A stretch of 64,000 nucleotides of DNA from Chrysomallon squamiferum (GCA_012295275.1 CM022671.1:32739927-32803926); one strand, 5' to 3'; positions 1 to 24,124 are shown, numbered from the stretch's first letter. Notes: generated by a model from the sequence alone, not told the origin. Translations and numbers: made by a program.

Positions 1-324
1 CAGTTTTTGCTGTCATCACCAGAAGTGATTCCTGTTTGATTCGGAGATTATGCGCTGTCTAATTTATATTCTACGTCACTGCAGGAATCTTACTGGTGTA
101 GCTTTCGCTTCATTTCTAATTTCCACTATACTGAGGTAAATTCATCATATAACCGTTATTCAAGTTATAGCGATTATAATGATGATAATAATAATATTTA
201 TGACAATAATAATTATTGTTATTATCATCATCATCATTATCGAAACAACTGTATGCCAAATGTCAAATACAGAATAACGTGAATCGAAATTAAAATGACC
301 CAAAATAATGATAAATAAGAAGGC

Positions 325-359
<35 letters not shown>

Positions 360-701
360 CATCGCATAAAAATGTATATACAATATACCGCTTGTTATGT
401 ATTGATTCCATGTTTACTAATATTAATGACATGACAAATAACAACAAGGTTCAGATCTCAGTAATTTTACTACTAAATGTAATGGTTGAGGATGTTTTTG
501 ATTATCACTACGCTCAACAACATACAGCACGCCACGTCGCCTATTACGCGAGATCCAGAATACTTTAATACCCAGAGAGATTTATCATCTCTGTCTTTCC
601 ACTGGTCTGTCAGTCTGTGCCTGTCTGTCTCTCTTTCTGTCTTTCTGTATGTGTGCATTTATATGTATAAATATAATTATATTCGTTTAGTTTGTTGTCA
701 G
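1..701. other. No gene recognised; intron or upstream sequence of the PRDM-like gene
   Basis: AT-rich sequence with an AAT-type tract near 180-235 and a CA tract near 322-360. ORFs here are short and run through the simple repeats. The stretch ends in a polypyrimidine-like region and an acceptor (CAG, 699-701) that opens the first PRDM-like exon I can support. Earlier exons of that gene may lie upstream of the window. Confidence 0.4.
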
Positions 702-6924
<6,223 letters not shown>

Positions 6925-7610
6925 TTTCTTGTCAGTATGTAACAGCATTTGTCAGTGCGTGTTTTCTGAAAATATAATTATTGTTTTACGAACCTATAAT
7001 ATCTAAATATATTTGGTTAGATGTGAACTGCTGAATTATAATTATATGACCTCCAAACATCTAGTGAAATTGTTCTGAAGTCAAACGTTCCGAAATATGG
7101 GCGCCCGAAATCCTTTTTTGTATTTTATTAATTTAGGTAAGTAAGCCTTTGGAACAAATTAATAGAAACATACATCAGTATAAAATCCAGCATGTTCAGA
7201 AAAACTGACTGATAGCTGTTTATGACGGATCATATATATCTTTGTTTATCTATCTATCTATGAATATATTATGAATATATTATATCTTCGTAACTAAAAT
7301 AGATCAGAAACAAGGAAACATTTGATGATTACGCGAATCATTTACTCAGTACATTACATTTCATCCAGCATATCTCTCTCTCTGCCCTATCCCTCTCTCT
7401 ATCTCACTGTCTCTGACTATATGTCTTTCTATCTATTTCATTTTTACAAAAAAAAACAAAAAAAAAACAAGAAAAACAAAAAAAAACAACAACAAAAAAC
7501 AACAAAAACAAACAAACAAGACAAAGTCCTAAAAATCCGGAATTCTTATGAAGTAGATTGAACTTTTTCTTTTTTCTTTTTAATGTTCTTTTTTATTTTT
7601 CATTATTATT
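6925..7610. other. Intergenic, no gene recognised
   Basis: AT-rich spacer between the PRDM-like gene and the first family member, with an A-rich tract at about 7447-7520. Nothing coding is seen. Confidence 0.4.
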
Positions 7611-9254
<1,644 letters not shown>

Positions 9255-9922
9255 GTCAGATATCCTCGTTTCGGAGACTGTTATAAATAAATAAATAAAT
9301 ATTAAATAAATAACAACCAAATCCCTCCTCACTTAAAAAAATAAAAATAATAAAAGAATAAAAAAATAAAAATACCGAGAATAGGCGAAACAGATCCTGA
9401 ACAAAAAATCCAAAAGCCAAATCCAGAATAAGACCGATATTCAACAAAAATAAAAACATCAGCATCAGCACCATCATCGCCACTATCATCCCGTATGCAA
9501 TCAATCTTGCAGTAAACAAGTTGTTTCTCATTTGATTCGATCAGACATTTGACTCACAGTTGTTATAATGAATACAATAAACTTCAATAATTAATTAGTT
9601 CTTATTTACGTTTTCGTTTATACTTTGGATGACAATATGTATATAGTGCATATATGGTATTTTATTGGGAAGATCATACCGCATTTAATTCTTCAAGCCT
9701 TCAAGAACTTTAATTTATGATTCGGTCTTACCCAGTTACGAATATAAAAGGTAAATAGATGGCGGCCATCTTGGATTTAGCGTCAAGGGTGAAAATATTT
9801 CGTCCAGCAGTTTCTAAATGTATATGCCTTAAAGAGCAATAAATATCAATTAAAAAAATGAAACTAAAAAATGAAGTCCATTGTACTACTGTCGGACTGT
9901 ATCGATTTGCAGTAGTCTGTTT

Positions 9923-9998
<76 letters not shown>

Positions 9999-11817
9999 TA
10001 ATTAATTAATTAATTTATTTATGTTTGTTTGCTTGGTTTTTTATGGAGAAACGTCAAATACTGACGAATCTATCAGACACACACAGAATTCTACGACGTA
10101 TCTGTTTCACTATTCTAAATATTTTGTTTTATAAAACAAGCTATGAAAACGATTTGACAGACACTGATTAGGAATCGTTTAGAAGGACTATATCTCGTTA
10201 CCTGTTATCCTGAAGATCAGATGTATTTTTTTTTTTGCAAACCCCACTTCAGAGAATGGAGAATAAAAGTGCTATTGCCAACGAATAACACTGATGGTCA
10301 TGAATTGATAATTTCTGTTAATTAATTCATAAACAAATGGTGGTGTAGCAATAAACACTTTTATTTAAATTATTTATTTATCTACAGCTGGTATTTCAAT
10401 GCTTTTGTTTATTGCGTTCAAATGAGTTGTTTATATTCAAAGCATTTCGGAGCAGACATTACGTAAACAGGATCAATATAAACAACAACTTGAATAGAAA
10501 CAAACCGATAACAATCACAGTAGTTTGATGTTTAGTATCGTTGATTTTATATAAAAATAACAGAAATAATCATTAAAAAAATCACAAAAAATGCGAATAA
10601 CAACAACGACAATAATAATCATAAAAATAATAAATTGACAAGTATCATTCATTTGCGTTCAGTCTGAAAACAAATCAGTCATGCTAAATGATTAACAAAA
10701 AGGAAATTATATGTTTGTACAACAGACGTTGAAATGTTTATACGATGTGGAGATTTATAATTAATATTAATACGCTGTTCACAGAACTATAACAATCATT
10801 CTAACAGATGATGACACAGACACTTTTACTCACACGAGAAGAATAACAATTGTAATAGCGTATGGTGATAAAATAATAATTATTTAATAAATTTATTCTC
10901 TCATGTAATTTGAACATTTCTCGGTTTGCAGTAAATATCATTTCCAAAAGATTTGTAGTTTTCCATTAATGTATTCTTTCTTATATAAACATAACACTAA
11001 ATAGCGCTAATACTGTCGTCTGTTTCTATGCATGATAATAGTTACGACATATGACATTTTAGATCACTGTTTTTCATACAAATGTTCAGTACTAAATAAA
11101 ACAATTTATTACTTTCTTTTTAATTATTACTTTAAAAGATGGATTTAGTGACCAATGATAAAGTAAATTTGGGTCTTGTGGTTTGAATTGTTTTCTAGTT
11201 CGTTTTTTTAAAGGTGTTTTTATAATGCACCACATATTCACTGTAACTCTTTCTAAACATGTAATAATTCATTATTTGTATGTAACGAGCAGAAATTCCT
11301 CCATATGTTTGATCAATTAACTGCTCTGATTAATAAAAAGCAAATTATTAAAATGCGACAAAATCAGGCATGTGGTTTATAACATAGAAACTAAACATAC
11401 ATTTCCTGGCTTTTAAAAAGGAAAAAACTAAATAGCTGCCAGACTGAATTCAGTTGTTCACTACAGCTCTTTCTAAACATGTACGAATAATAAATGTACG
11501 AATTAATAAATCCTTGATATGTTTGGTATGAAACGTTCAACCACATGCTTGATCACTTAACTAACTGACTCTGCTTAATAGAGAATTTTCATCGCAAATT
11601 ACTCAGTTTTGTCAATTTCAGCCACCAAGATTATCGCAAAATGTTTTGTTGTTTTTTACAAAAAAAAAGATTAATATAGGATGATCATTTATTCTCTGAT
11701 AATTGTAAACTTATCTTGAGAAATATATATATATATATGTGTGTGTGTGTGTATTAACCAAAGTAAAGAAAAAACAAAGATACTTATAAAGCAGATTAAA
11801 ATGTTTATTTCAAAACC
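9255..11817. other. Upstream region of L9; flank shared with L14
   Basis: No coding sequence recognised. A (TTA)n tract lies at about 9925-10000. The stretch about 10640-10830 is homologous to about 15240-15440, upstream of L14 (shared AAATCAGTCATG and GAACTATAACA blocks), so L9 and L14 arose by duplication with their upstream DNA. I could not place the L9 TATA box with confidence. Confidence 0.5.
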
Positions 11818-14442
<2,625 letters not shown>

Positions 14443-14483
14443 TTCAGATTTCCTGGTTTCGGAGACTGCAACGGAACAAAAAA

Positions 14484-14521
<38 letters not shown>

Positions 14522-14796
14522 AACAAGATTAATAATAATAATAATAAAACAATAAATCGAAGCAAAAACAAAACGAAAAGTGCGCATAAAACAGAGTCAG
14601 AAATAGGACAAAAGGATACCGGGAAAAAACAAAGAAAAAGATGACAACAGGAACAAAAACAACACCAACAATAACTGTAACATTAGCAAAAACAGCAACA
14701 ACAATAATAATGATAATAAATAAATAAATAATTTAATTAATTAATGAATCAGTACATTCTAAGCTATAAAGAAAATAACGTAGCACTGAAATGTAC

Positions 14797-14862
14797 CTGA
14801 TGAAATCTTTGTCTTGTCAGGAGTAGTTGTAGATAGTGCTGCTAAGAACACGGTGTTTTATA
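14797..14862 (-). promoter_or_regulatory. L14 core promoter and 5' UTR exon
   Basis: On the minus strand TATAAAAC (14862-14855) is followed about 60 bases later by the donor CATCAG/GTACAT (last exon base 14797). The layout and the motif ...ACACC...AGCAGC match the L62 promoter. The start of transcription would be near 14830. Confidence 0.55.
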
Positions 14863-15167
14863 GCATTTTCTAAACAGTACCCTTTCTTCTGATCATAAAA
14901 CAGTCAGTAGTGCATGGTTAGAGCAAAAAAAAAAAAAAAAAAAAAAAATGAAAAGAAACTTTACAGAAACAGGTATTGTGAATGAGACAAAAGTATCAGA
15001 CAATTACAGCATATACGAAAAGAAATAACTGTGCTCTGAAGAACCATATGTTACTGAATAAATCAGAATGATAAAGGTTCGTTACAAGCGTGGTAATTTG
15101 TGTCTTTTCAGCTTTGAAATCATTATGAATTTAATTAAATAAAGAATAGACTATTATGTCTTTCACG

Positions 15168-15232
<65 letters not shown>

Positions 15233-17654
15233 TTGGTAAGTTTCATTCATTTGTGTCCGATCTAAAGAACAAATCAGTCATGGTAAGTGATTAACAAAAA
15301 TAAAATTGTAAATTCCAGCCACAGATATAGATGAAGATATTAACTACAAGAAAATGTGTATATAGCATGGAGATTTGTAATTAATATTAATGCTCTGGTA
15401 TTCACAGAACTATAACAGTCATTCTAACAGATGGTGACACAGGCATTGTTAATCGTCCACGCATTTTACTTTTGTTTTGTAACCCGTAATCAGATCTCGA
15501 TTTAGCAGTAATACATTTCTTTATATGTAGGTACAATATGTGCTGCAACAGAAGTTATTAGATCATTCTTTCTTTTTTGGACGTTTTATCATACATACAT
15601 AATTGAGTGTAGATCTAATGGTGTGCTGTTTTAGGATGTATTATAACTGTTACAATATAATATTATGATTGATGTTTTCAAACCAGTGTTGAAGAACTAT
15701 TCTTGATTCAAACCAGTGAGTCTATTGATGCCTCACTAACAGAATAAGCTGTAATAAAATGTTTGTATTAAAAATGTATTGAAAGTGTTTAATGTAATGC
15801 GCTTAGAAATAGATTAGTTGAATAAATTAAATTAATTAGTCTTTACCTTTTTAAATTAAAATTAAAAACTGTAAATCTGTCATCGATATAAACTTGTGTC
15901 GTCCGACATTTTGGTTTTGTTTCTACTTTGTCTTTTTTGAAGACAGTTTGTTCTTGATTTTACGTAAGTACGGCTATAGTGAATAACAATAGTTAAGTAA
16001 ATAGTTGTGTTACAGATACAGACAAAGCACTTTACAGCGGAAATACTTACAAAATAAACAGATATCTTTAATTGTATGCAGGTACACAAAGTTCACATCT
16101 TAGTTTAAAAAAGAGATGAATGATCATTTTCTTTCAGTAATTAAATTCATCTTTCATTTTGGAAATAATAAACTTTTCACGCATCAAAAAAGGCCATCCT
16201 TGCTTGTATAATCAGAATTATATATTCTCAGATGATATGTGTTGAGGTGTTAATTATTGATTTACTGATCAGTTAATTCAATCACACACACACACACACA
16301 CATATATATAAGCACATACATACATACATACATACATATACATATATATATATATATCTTTAACATGTGTGTGTGCATATATATATCTGTGTGTGTGCGT
16401 ATATATACACACATATGGAAGTGTTAAAACCTACTTCAATCAAAATAAAAGTATGGCTGTATACAAGGTTCATTTTCGGGATAAATTTCATACTGAAGGT
16501 ATTACATGGCTTTGGCGAGTAAAGATATTTTTTCTCTGATAATAAGGAATCATCAACAACAATATATTATCATATTATAGTGCTTAAATCTGCTGAATGG
16601 TCCACAACATCATCTCTCCTCATTTCCCAGTAGAAATTATGTAATAAACCAGAAATAACAAGAGCAAGATTTACTTTATTTTGAACGTGAAACACGTTGA
16701 TAAAAGTTTGAAATATACTTAAAGAATAATAATATTGCCAATAGTGTTGGATTTGCTTTTGTAAGTCATTCAAATTGTTTAACTAACTGAAAATTAACAC
16801 CAGTTAATGTATGCAGCATGAAATAAGTTATCATTTTTAGAAGAAAAAAAAAAGATCAGAAATAAAGTGGATTTATATTACATCAACGACAGAAGAAGAA
16901 CAATATATATATATATATATATTTTTTTTAATAGTGAAATTTAAGTTTTGTATTTTGTTTTTTTACGAAAGGTTGCAAAGTTGCAATTTATAATCCTAGT
17001 CTTAAATTAGCTCAGAAATGTTAAATGAAGTCATCTAAAATTTTCCAAATCGAACTAAATTAAAAAAAAAAAAAAAAAAAATAATCAGGTAACCAGAATC
17101 CACTGTGAACTGTCTAAGCAGTATAAATTCGATAAATAAATAAATAAATAAACAAAGACATGAAACAAACAGAAACAGTTTTATTATTTTCCTTTTCTTA
17201 ATATATATCTTTGTGGAATTCAGGGCTTTTGGCCAAAATTTAATTACAATAGTCATTTCACTTTGCTTCGCTCGACAATTTCTTTTCTTTTTCTTTTTGT
17301 CAAAACTGTAAACCGATCTCATCTGCATAGGTTTTTATTTTTGATATTGTTTTGGTAATGGATCACTTAAATATTTATATTACTTTTAGAACGTGTGCAA
17401 CGTTATAATATTGAAAATGCAAGGGCGACAACTCCGTTCGTCATACGGAAAAGAGAGTTCACAATAAACTATAGTGATGCATTACCATTCACAATAACAA
17501 CAACAACAACAATAACAACAGCAATAATAATAACAATAATAAACTGTACATTGATTAATTTGATTCTGAATAACGTGTGTGTGTGTGTGTGTCTGTGTGT
17601 ATGTTAGTTTATATATGTAGATTAAATTATTTGATTTCAACACAAATATACGTT

Positions 17655-17714
<60 letters not shown>

Positions 17715-18299
17715 TAGTATTAGTATTAGTAGTACTATTATGTTACCTTTCGTTTCTGGTAGGAGATGAAAATAAAAATGCATCGTAGTCAGATGGGACA
17801 TTTATTTATAATAATATAAATATTTATTTTTAAAAGTACTGTAATTATTATTAAATGTTGTTTTTTTTTATTAGTAAATTTTAAGTAGAGGAAATGATTT
17901 TATTTTATTATTAAATGCACGTTTTTGAAAAATTCTAAATATTGTCAGGTGTTTCATTTTTTCTTATTTATGTATTATTTATTTATTTTCAACGGGAGTG
18001 TAAATAAAAATATTTCTGTATCATAATACTAATTTTTCTCGAACATGACACATAATACAGATTATTCCCAAATGTTTGCTTAATTTTTGTTACATTGTGT
18101 AACTGAAAAAAAATATTTTAGTTGATAAAAATAGATATTCATTACACCTGTCTTTATTTTAATAAGTTACTGATTCCTTTTGTACATGATCAGTGCACCT
18201 AGGCTTAGTATGGCTATGAAACTGATCATGTTACGATAAAAAATATAAGATGAAATGACTTTTAAAAGCAATTAAAACAAAATTATTTTAAAAATTTTA
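14863..18299. other. Intergenic between L14 and the group III array
   Basis: Contains poly-A (about 14927-14948), (AAT)n at 15168-15231, the L9/L14 shared flank (15240-15440), CA/CATA/TA repeats at 16285-16410, and (AAT)n at 17658-17714. A 67-codon minus-strand ORF at 16570-16773 has no recognisable motif. From about 17940 onward the sequence matches segments repeated later (39.2-40.3 kb, 46.5-47.5 kb). Confidence 0.45.
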
Positions 18300-18720
18300 A
18301 CGATAGGAGTTGACCCCAGTAGATTATCAACATTCTGGTTTTCATGACCTTCAACGCTTCAGTGATGAAATATGGATATTTTATAAGACTGCTAATCGCA
18401 TTAGATGATGATTCTGTGCTGCCGATTTGGCTATGACGCACTCAGAATTGTTCATCCACTCTGAGGGGAATGTTTGGTTAAACATTTTGTGGGATACTGT
18501 TGGTGTGATCCACTTTGAGCTGCTAAACATTAAAGACGTGTCGTTATCAGACACAAAGGGTTTGCGTTTCACGAGAATAATGTACGGACCGATATTTACA
18601 TCTACAAAGGCTGGTAGAACTTCCTGGTTCTTGTTATTCTGCAGAACTTGTCTCAACTGATTAAGATCTATTCAGAACTTTGCACCAAATTCTAAAACAG
18701 CATAAGACATTGTAAGAGAT
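18300..18720. repeat. Dispersed intergenic segment of the array
   Basis: Related copies lie at about 34370-34530, 40050-40260, 47080-47480, 50530-50720 and 58600-59130 (shared CTACAAAGGCTG and AACAGCATAAGA blocks). Both strands show ORFs of up to 92 codons here, but they are not kept open in the other copies. It looks like duplicated spacer or an old element. Confidence 0.6.
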
Positions 18721-18976
18721 CAAAACTAAATCGTGTTTTGGCAAAGCCGAATTTTAAAAACGACATAGCCCAAATTCAAACATCTTATTACCGAGTTTGA
18801 AATGGTCAAGAACATTTTGATATATATCATTTCTTTATAATTAAGCATTATCGATCATCTTAGTAGAAAAAAGAAAGAAAAACACTTTTTGAATTGCTGA
18901 ACTTAGTATTACACTTTTCATTTGTGAAATTAAAACGAAGAAAATAAAAAAGAACAGTATGAAGCAGTTTGAGATC

Positions 18977-20154
18977 TTTATTTACGTTTCAAAGTGATAT
19001 TTGTCTTTATTTCCTGTAGAAGTATCTATGCAGCTGTTTTCTCTATGGTTAGTGTACCGGAACACTAAAACATACTTTATCATTTTTTTCATCAGTGGTG
19101 ATAATTTCTGTAAATAAATGGAATGATGAGTATTTAATTATTTTATTAAATCCTTGTTATAATTAAACACAAACAATGTCCAAGACTTTCTCTCTGTTAC
19201 TCAGTTGTCTCTGTGTATCCATCATTCCTATCTATCTACTTTCTTACTATTTACATTCTATTTTTGTCAGTATCGCCACCTCTCTCCATGTCTCTAAGTC
19301 AGGCTGCAATAGTGGGATGACAATGAAATATTAAATGTGTATTTATTACATTTGACGTATTTAATAATTATAACATGTATTGCAACGTTCATAACATAAA
19401 TAAATGCTCAGAAACAAAACAATAAAAGAAATGAAGGCAACAATATTAGTAAAATAATTTTAAGACATCAGAGAAGAAAAACAAGATTAAGAAAAAAGGA
19501 AAAAAATAACTTACTTCTTGTGGAATCTACGCCAGTCGTCATCTCTATCATGATGATTGTCTTCGATCAATACGTCCCGGTCTTCTCCTAAATGGGCGGC
19601 CACGTTTCTCTCTGTAGTAATCTTAAAGTAATATAAATTTAAATGGGTCAATTCAGAGACAAACAAATTACATATGACTAAATAAATAAATAAATAAATA
19701 TACTTCTATAGATACATACATATTCATTAATGTATGCAGACACACACATACATAAGTACATACATACAATCAAACGGATACACAAACATAGATACATACA
19801 AACATACACACATATAGATGTACACACACATATATATATATAGTTACGTACAATAAACCTATCATATTTTTATAACTACTTTCATATGAACAAATGGTAC
19901 TATTTTACTATTGTGGTACCATCATCGTGTCTTTTTTGATCTTCTGAACGCGTTTCCCTATCTATAATTTCATTTTCTACTTCATCTTCGTCACCATCCT
20001 CTCCAGCATCACGTTTCTCAAAGACTTTGTCATCATCGTCAACACCAGCAGGGTACGCGTATTTCTCAGTTAGGGACCGTTCGCTATCGTCTTCCTTAGC
20101 GTTAGTGAAAACAACAGCTACAGTTAACACAACCACGAGGAACAGTAGCTTCAT
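18977..20154 (-). CDS. L20: secreted peptide precursor, group III, Arg-rich tail
   Basis: Exon 2 is 20154-19920 (78 codons): signal peptide MKLLFLVVVLTVAVVFTNA, an acidic propeptide (VDDDDK, DAGEDGDEDEVENEIID), furin-type RETR, then SEDQKRHDD. With the same acceptor as its neighbours (CTTTAAG, exon starting 19621), exon 3 encodes YYREKRGRPFRRRPGRIDRR and stops at 19548, giving about 102 aa. A second phase-compatible acceptor (ACTACAG, exon starting 19611) gives a 97-nt exon that stays open to the donor at 19515-19514 and ends DDDWRRFHKK as in L24 and L31. The exon 4 acceptor is at 19108-19110 and AATAAA at 18982-18977. The two acceptors imply two quite different mature tails. Coding end is 19548 in the first model. 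Secreted; role unknown. Confidence 0.68.
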
Positions 20155-20297
20155 TTTCAGCTTTCTGGCTAAAAAATGCTGAGTGTGGTAGACAAATGTT
20201 CAAATAAATAAATAAATAAAAAAAAAAAAAAAAAAAACGGACATCTGGGCTAGAGTATTTCGAGGTCAATTAAATACCGTGATAATAATCATAATAA

Positions 20298-20301
<4 letters not shown>

Positions 20302-20348
<47 letters not shown>

Positions 20349-20420
20349 AGCTACTGCTGCTGCTGCTACTACTAGTACTACTACTAAAAATAATAATACG
20401 AAGAAGAAGAAGAAGGAGGT
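20302..20420. repeat. CTA/CTG/GAA trinucleotide cluster in L20 intron 1
   Basis: (ACT)n, then CTGCTGCTG, more ACT, then GAAGAAGAAG. The same composite tract is at the same intron position in L24 (about 24313-24395), L27 (27138-27250) and L31 (31262-31402), so it was copied with the gene. Confidence 0.9.
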
Positions 20421-20595
20421 TCACGAAGTAACGGTACAGTTTTCTAATAGTATCGCAACGGACAATACATCAAATCAACATGTAAAAAACAGTGTAAACT
20501 AAAACAAAAACACTATCAGAACACCACTCTCCTGTGAAAGAAAGAAATGAAAACAGATGTAAAGCTGCGAGACGCAGAATAAAAACCACACTTAC

Positions 20596-20670
20596 TTTAT
20601 CACGACAATGTCGTTCTGGGATGTGGATGTGGAATTTCTAGCATAGAATGTAGAGATGATTAACTTTATA
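20596..20670 (-). promoter_or_regulatory. L20 TATA box and 5' UTR exon
   Basis: Minus-strand TATAAA at 20670-20665. The non-coding exon ends at 20596 with donor GTAAGT. The stretch between, including CATCCACATCCCAGAACGAC and CATTGTCGTGATAAA, is nearly invariant in L24, L27 and L31 and recognisable in L36, L42 and L52. Confidence 0.72.
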
Positions 20671-21841
20671 GTCTTACACTACAATACGAAATTTCTATTA
20701 CAGTTGAAGAATTAATCGACCAAAACAGCTAGATGAAAGCATATCATGCTCCAAACTAAATAGTAAATGATTGCTTTTATCGAAATATAAAATTGTACAC
20801 AAAAGATGGTTAAAAACATTGTTTTCAGAAATAAAGTATTCTGTTTTTCACATAATTAATATGTTTGTCTCTCTGAAGCTAAACTGATAGCACCACAGAT
20901 GGCAATGAGATCATTCCTTTTCTAAATTTCTACTGAAAGCTTTTTGTTGCAAATAATGAATAGATTTTGAAATGGTAGTAAAAAATCGAATCTATGTTGT
21001 TACTGATTTATTTTCATTTTCATACTATTAATTACTTCATAATGATCTGTAATTAAAAATTATAACAGCCGACTGGACAGAATATATATATATATATAAT
21101 TTTTTAAAAACAAACTTAAATCCTTAATGATTCATCTCTATTTCACCATGTATATAAAACATGTTTTCCGAACATTGGGCTGTAAACGCTTTTACAATTC
21201 ATTAAAGATGTATAGATTTATAATAATCATAAGAAATAGAACTCATTAGCATCTGTTTCTATAGGTTACTAAATACATTTAAAAAGCATTTTCGCCTGAA
21301 TGGTTCTTTAAATTTGTACATTAAATACTCGACATCGAATACTGAAATGTAAGCCAGAATCGGCTACCAGCTAATTCATACCTACGCCCAAGCATCACGA
21401 TGCAAAGACTCTTTTGTGAGAGAAAAATAAAACAGATACTGAATAAATGATAGACGAATTCTGAACTGCAATATTCGTTGTTTCTTCAACTTTGATATTT
21501 ATTTATTTGTTTATTTTAGTTGTAAACTGTTTTATTTGTTTATGTTAGAAACCTAGATCTTTGAACATTGACCAAAACCTGTTTCCCTCTTCACATTTAT
21601 TCCTTGTACTTCTTTTCACGTCTTCCTTCTATTTCATTGTTATTTCCCTTGACCAAACACTTTCTACTATATACTTAACCAAAAAGTTTAGCAAATTTTG
21701 TAAATGACTGTTGCTTCGAAACAAATTAAAATAGGAGTGATAAAATTTGGTAATATGTTAGTTGCATATGCTATTTGTCATATCGCACGCCGCTATGTCT
21801 ACTGCACGTGCAAACGCGGTGCGCTCGTGCTGTCCGCAGAA
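20671..21841. other. Upstream region of L20; repeated in other units
   Basis: No gene. The sequence is homologous to the upstream regions of L27 (27.5-28.8 kb) and L31 (31.7-33.0 kb), including the block ACCACAGATGGCAATGAGAT. Confidence 0.6.
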
Positions 21842-21990
21842 GCAACGGGACGGCTTAACGCCGGCCAACACGTACAAGATATCGATCAATACTTTAGTGT
21901 TCGTGTCAGCACCATATCAAGATTCCGTTAACGGGTACACCAAACTGGGCAAGTGCAAGATCGACCATGTTCTTCCAAGGGAAGATAGGC
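21842..21990 (+). mobile_element. Tc1/mariner transposase relic (N-terminal HTH), copy 1
   Basis: Translation gives GRLNAGQHVQDI and FSVRVSTISRFR, and in a shifted frame TGQVQDRPCSSK: the helix-turn-helix and DRP motif of Tc1-type transposases. Broken by stops and a frameshift; no catalytic domain follows. Confidence 0.65.
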
Positions 21991-22920
21991 ATCTAGTGAC
22001 GTCATCTCGGATTAATTGGATAGCACAATATCTCATCTCTTTATATTTGGCTTGATGGACGCAACTCAAGTAAATAAGAATGTATTGTCTTGGAGAAGAT
22101 AGGGTTTCTTTAATAATACGATGAGACTGAAAGAATAAAATTCTTGTCAAGTAAAATCAGAAAAGATTATCAGTGGATAGAATTACTAAATTAAAAATCC
22201 TGAATTAAAGTGAGGAGAAAATTGAATAAAATGCCTTCTACTGAGAGGAAACAGACAATTACTTGTCTAAGACTGTATTTTGTAATGAAGGGGAAAATAT
22301 GTCCAGTCATACTATGAGCATGTCTCTCAAATAATTTGATATTTCCGATAGGTTTGTGGAAGAAAGTTCAGTGTCAAAGAAGAATACTGCAGATGGAAAG
22401 AAATGTACTGACGTCAAGGTCAAGGACCCTTATATTTTGATGATTAACGGAATGAAATGAATTATAGATTATCGAGGAAACTGTAATGGTTATTAATTTT
22501 TATTTATTATTTTATTTGTTTTATTAAACTTTAAGGACTGTAAATTATTTAATTTGATTACTAAATGTACATTTTTGAAAAATTTGCAACAAGTAAGTAT
22601 TAATAACAATGAAACCGTTATTATCTGATTAAATCAAATGATACACATAATTTGAGAAGCAACAGCCTTTTGGCAAGGCGTTTCGAATTTTAGAAATGTC
22701 AAAATTCAACGGTTACATTCATTAAATGTTATTATCTAGTTAAAAAAGGTCAAGAACATCTTATTTCTATGTCTTTTCCTTAGTATTAAGCATTATCGAT
22801 CATCTTAGTAGGAAAAAACAAGAAAACAAAATTAAACTATTTGATTTGCTCAACTTTGTCTTACATTTTTCATCAATGAAATTAAAACGAGGGAATAACA
22901 ATACAACAGTATGAAGCAGT
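21991..22920. other. Intergenic repeated segment
   Basis: No gene. About 22030-22480 is repeated at 29040-29490, 33230-33690, 38935-39170 and 46020-46450 (marker GGTTTGTGGAAGAAAGTTCA). Confidence 0.6.
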
Positions 22921-22929
22921 TTCAGATAT

Positions 22930-23738
22930 TTATTTACGTTTCAAAGTGATACTTGTCTTTATGACTTGTAGAAGTATCTATGCAGTTGTTTTCTCTATGG
23001 TTAGTGTACCGGAACACTAAAACATACTTTATCCTTTTCTTCATCAGTGGTGATAATTTCTGAAAATAAATGGAATGATGACTGTTTAATTATTTTTAAA
23101 ATCCTTGTTATAATTAAACACAAACAATATCCAAGACTTACTCTCTGTTACTCAGTTGTCTGTGTGTATCTATCATTCCTATCTATCTACTTTCTTACTA
23201 TCTAGTTTGTATGTTTGTCAATATCGTCACCTGTCTCCATACCTGTAATTTAGGCTGCAATAATGAGATGACAGTGGAGTACTAAATATCTGTATTTATA
23301 ACGTAGACATTATATTTGAGTATTTAATAATTATAACATGTATTGGAACGTTGATAACATAAATAAATGCTCAGAAACAAAACAATAAAAGAAATGAAGG
23401 CAACAATATTAGTAAAATAATTTTAAAACATAACCGAAGAAAGAAAAATTAAGAAAAAAGGAAAGAAAAATAACTTACTTCTTGTGGAATCTACGCCAGT
23501 CGTCATCTTTGTCATGATAATAGTCACGATCGCCATGTCTTCGATCATCATGTCCATGTTCCCTTCTGTAGTAATCTTAAAGTAATATAAATTTAAATGG
23601 GTCAATTCAGAGACAAACACATTACATATGACTAAATAAATAAATAAATATATTTTTATAGATACATATATATTCATTAATGCATGCAGACACACACGCA
23701 CACACACATACATATACATGTACAAACATACATAAGTG

Positions 23739-23820
<82 letters not shown>

Positions 23821-24124
23821 GTTACATACAATAAACCTATCATATTTTTATAACTACTTTCATATGAACAAATGGTACTATTTTACTATTGTGGTACCAT
23901 CATCGTGTCTGTTGTGATCTTCTGAACGCGTTTCCCTGTCTATAATTTCATTTTCTACTTCATCTTCGTCACCATCCTCTCCAGCATCACGTTTCTCAGT
24001 GACTTTTCGTCATCATCCATCAACATCGTCTTTCTCAGTTATAGACCGTCTTTCTATCGTCTTCCTTAGCGTTAGTGAAAACAACAGCTACAGTTAACAC
24101 AACCACGAGGAACAGTAGCTTCAT
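22930..24124 (-). pseudogene. L24: group III copy with frameshifted signal/propeptide exon
   Basis: Exon 2 (24124-23898) starts with the normal signal peptide but is 227 nt instead of the 235 nt of L31. An indel after KEDD and others in the Asp-rich stretch break the frame, with a stop soon after. Exon 3 (23575-23479, 97 nt) is intact and phase-compatible, with REHGHDDRRHGDRDYYHD and a WRRFHKK end. The exon 4 acceptor is at 23060. The promoter and 5' UTR exon are also intact, so the locus may still be transcribed but cannot make the full precursor as sequenced. Confidence 0.72.
23750..23820. repeat. (TA)n tract in L24 intron 2
   Basis: About 65 bases of TA. Shorter TA tracts occur at the same place in L20, L27, L31 and L42. 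Confidence 0.9.

Noticed and set aside
16570-16773. 67-codon minus-strand ORF with a vague transposase-like look
   Set aside because: No catalytic or DNA-binding motif can be pointed to, and no related copy is seen in the window.
18381-18660. Overlapping ORFs on both strands, with similar ones at 58620-59079
   Set aside because: Part of a dispersed repeated segment; frames are not maintained at 47.2 or 40.1 kb.
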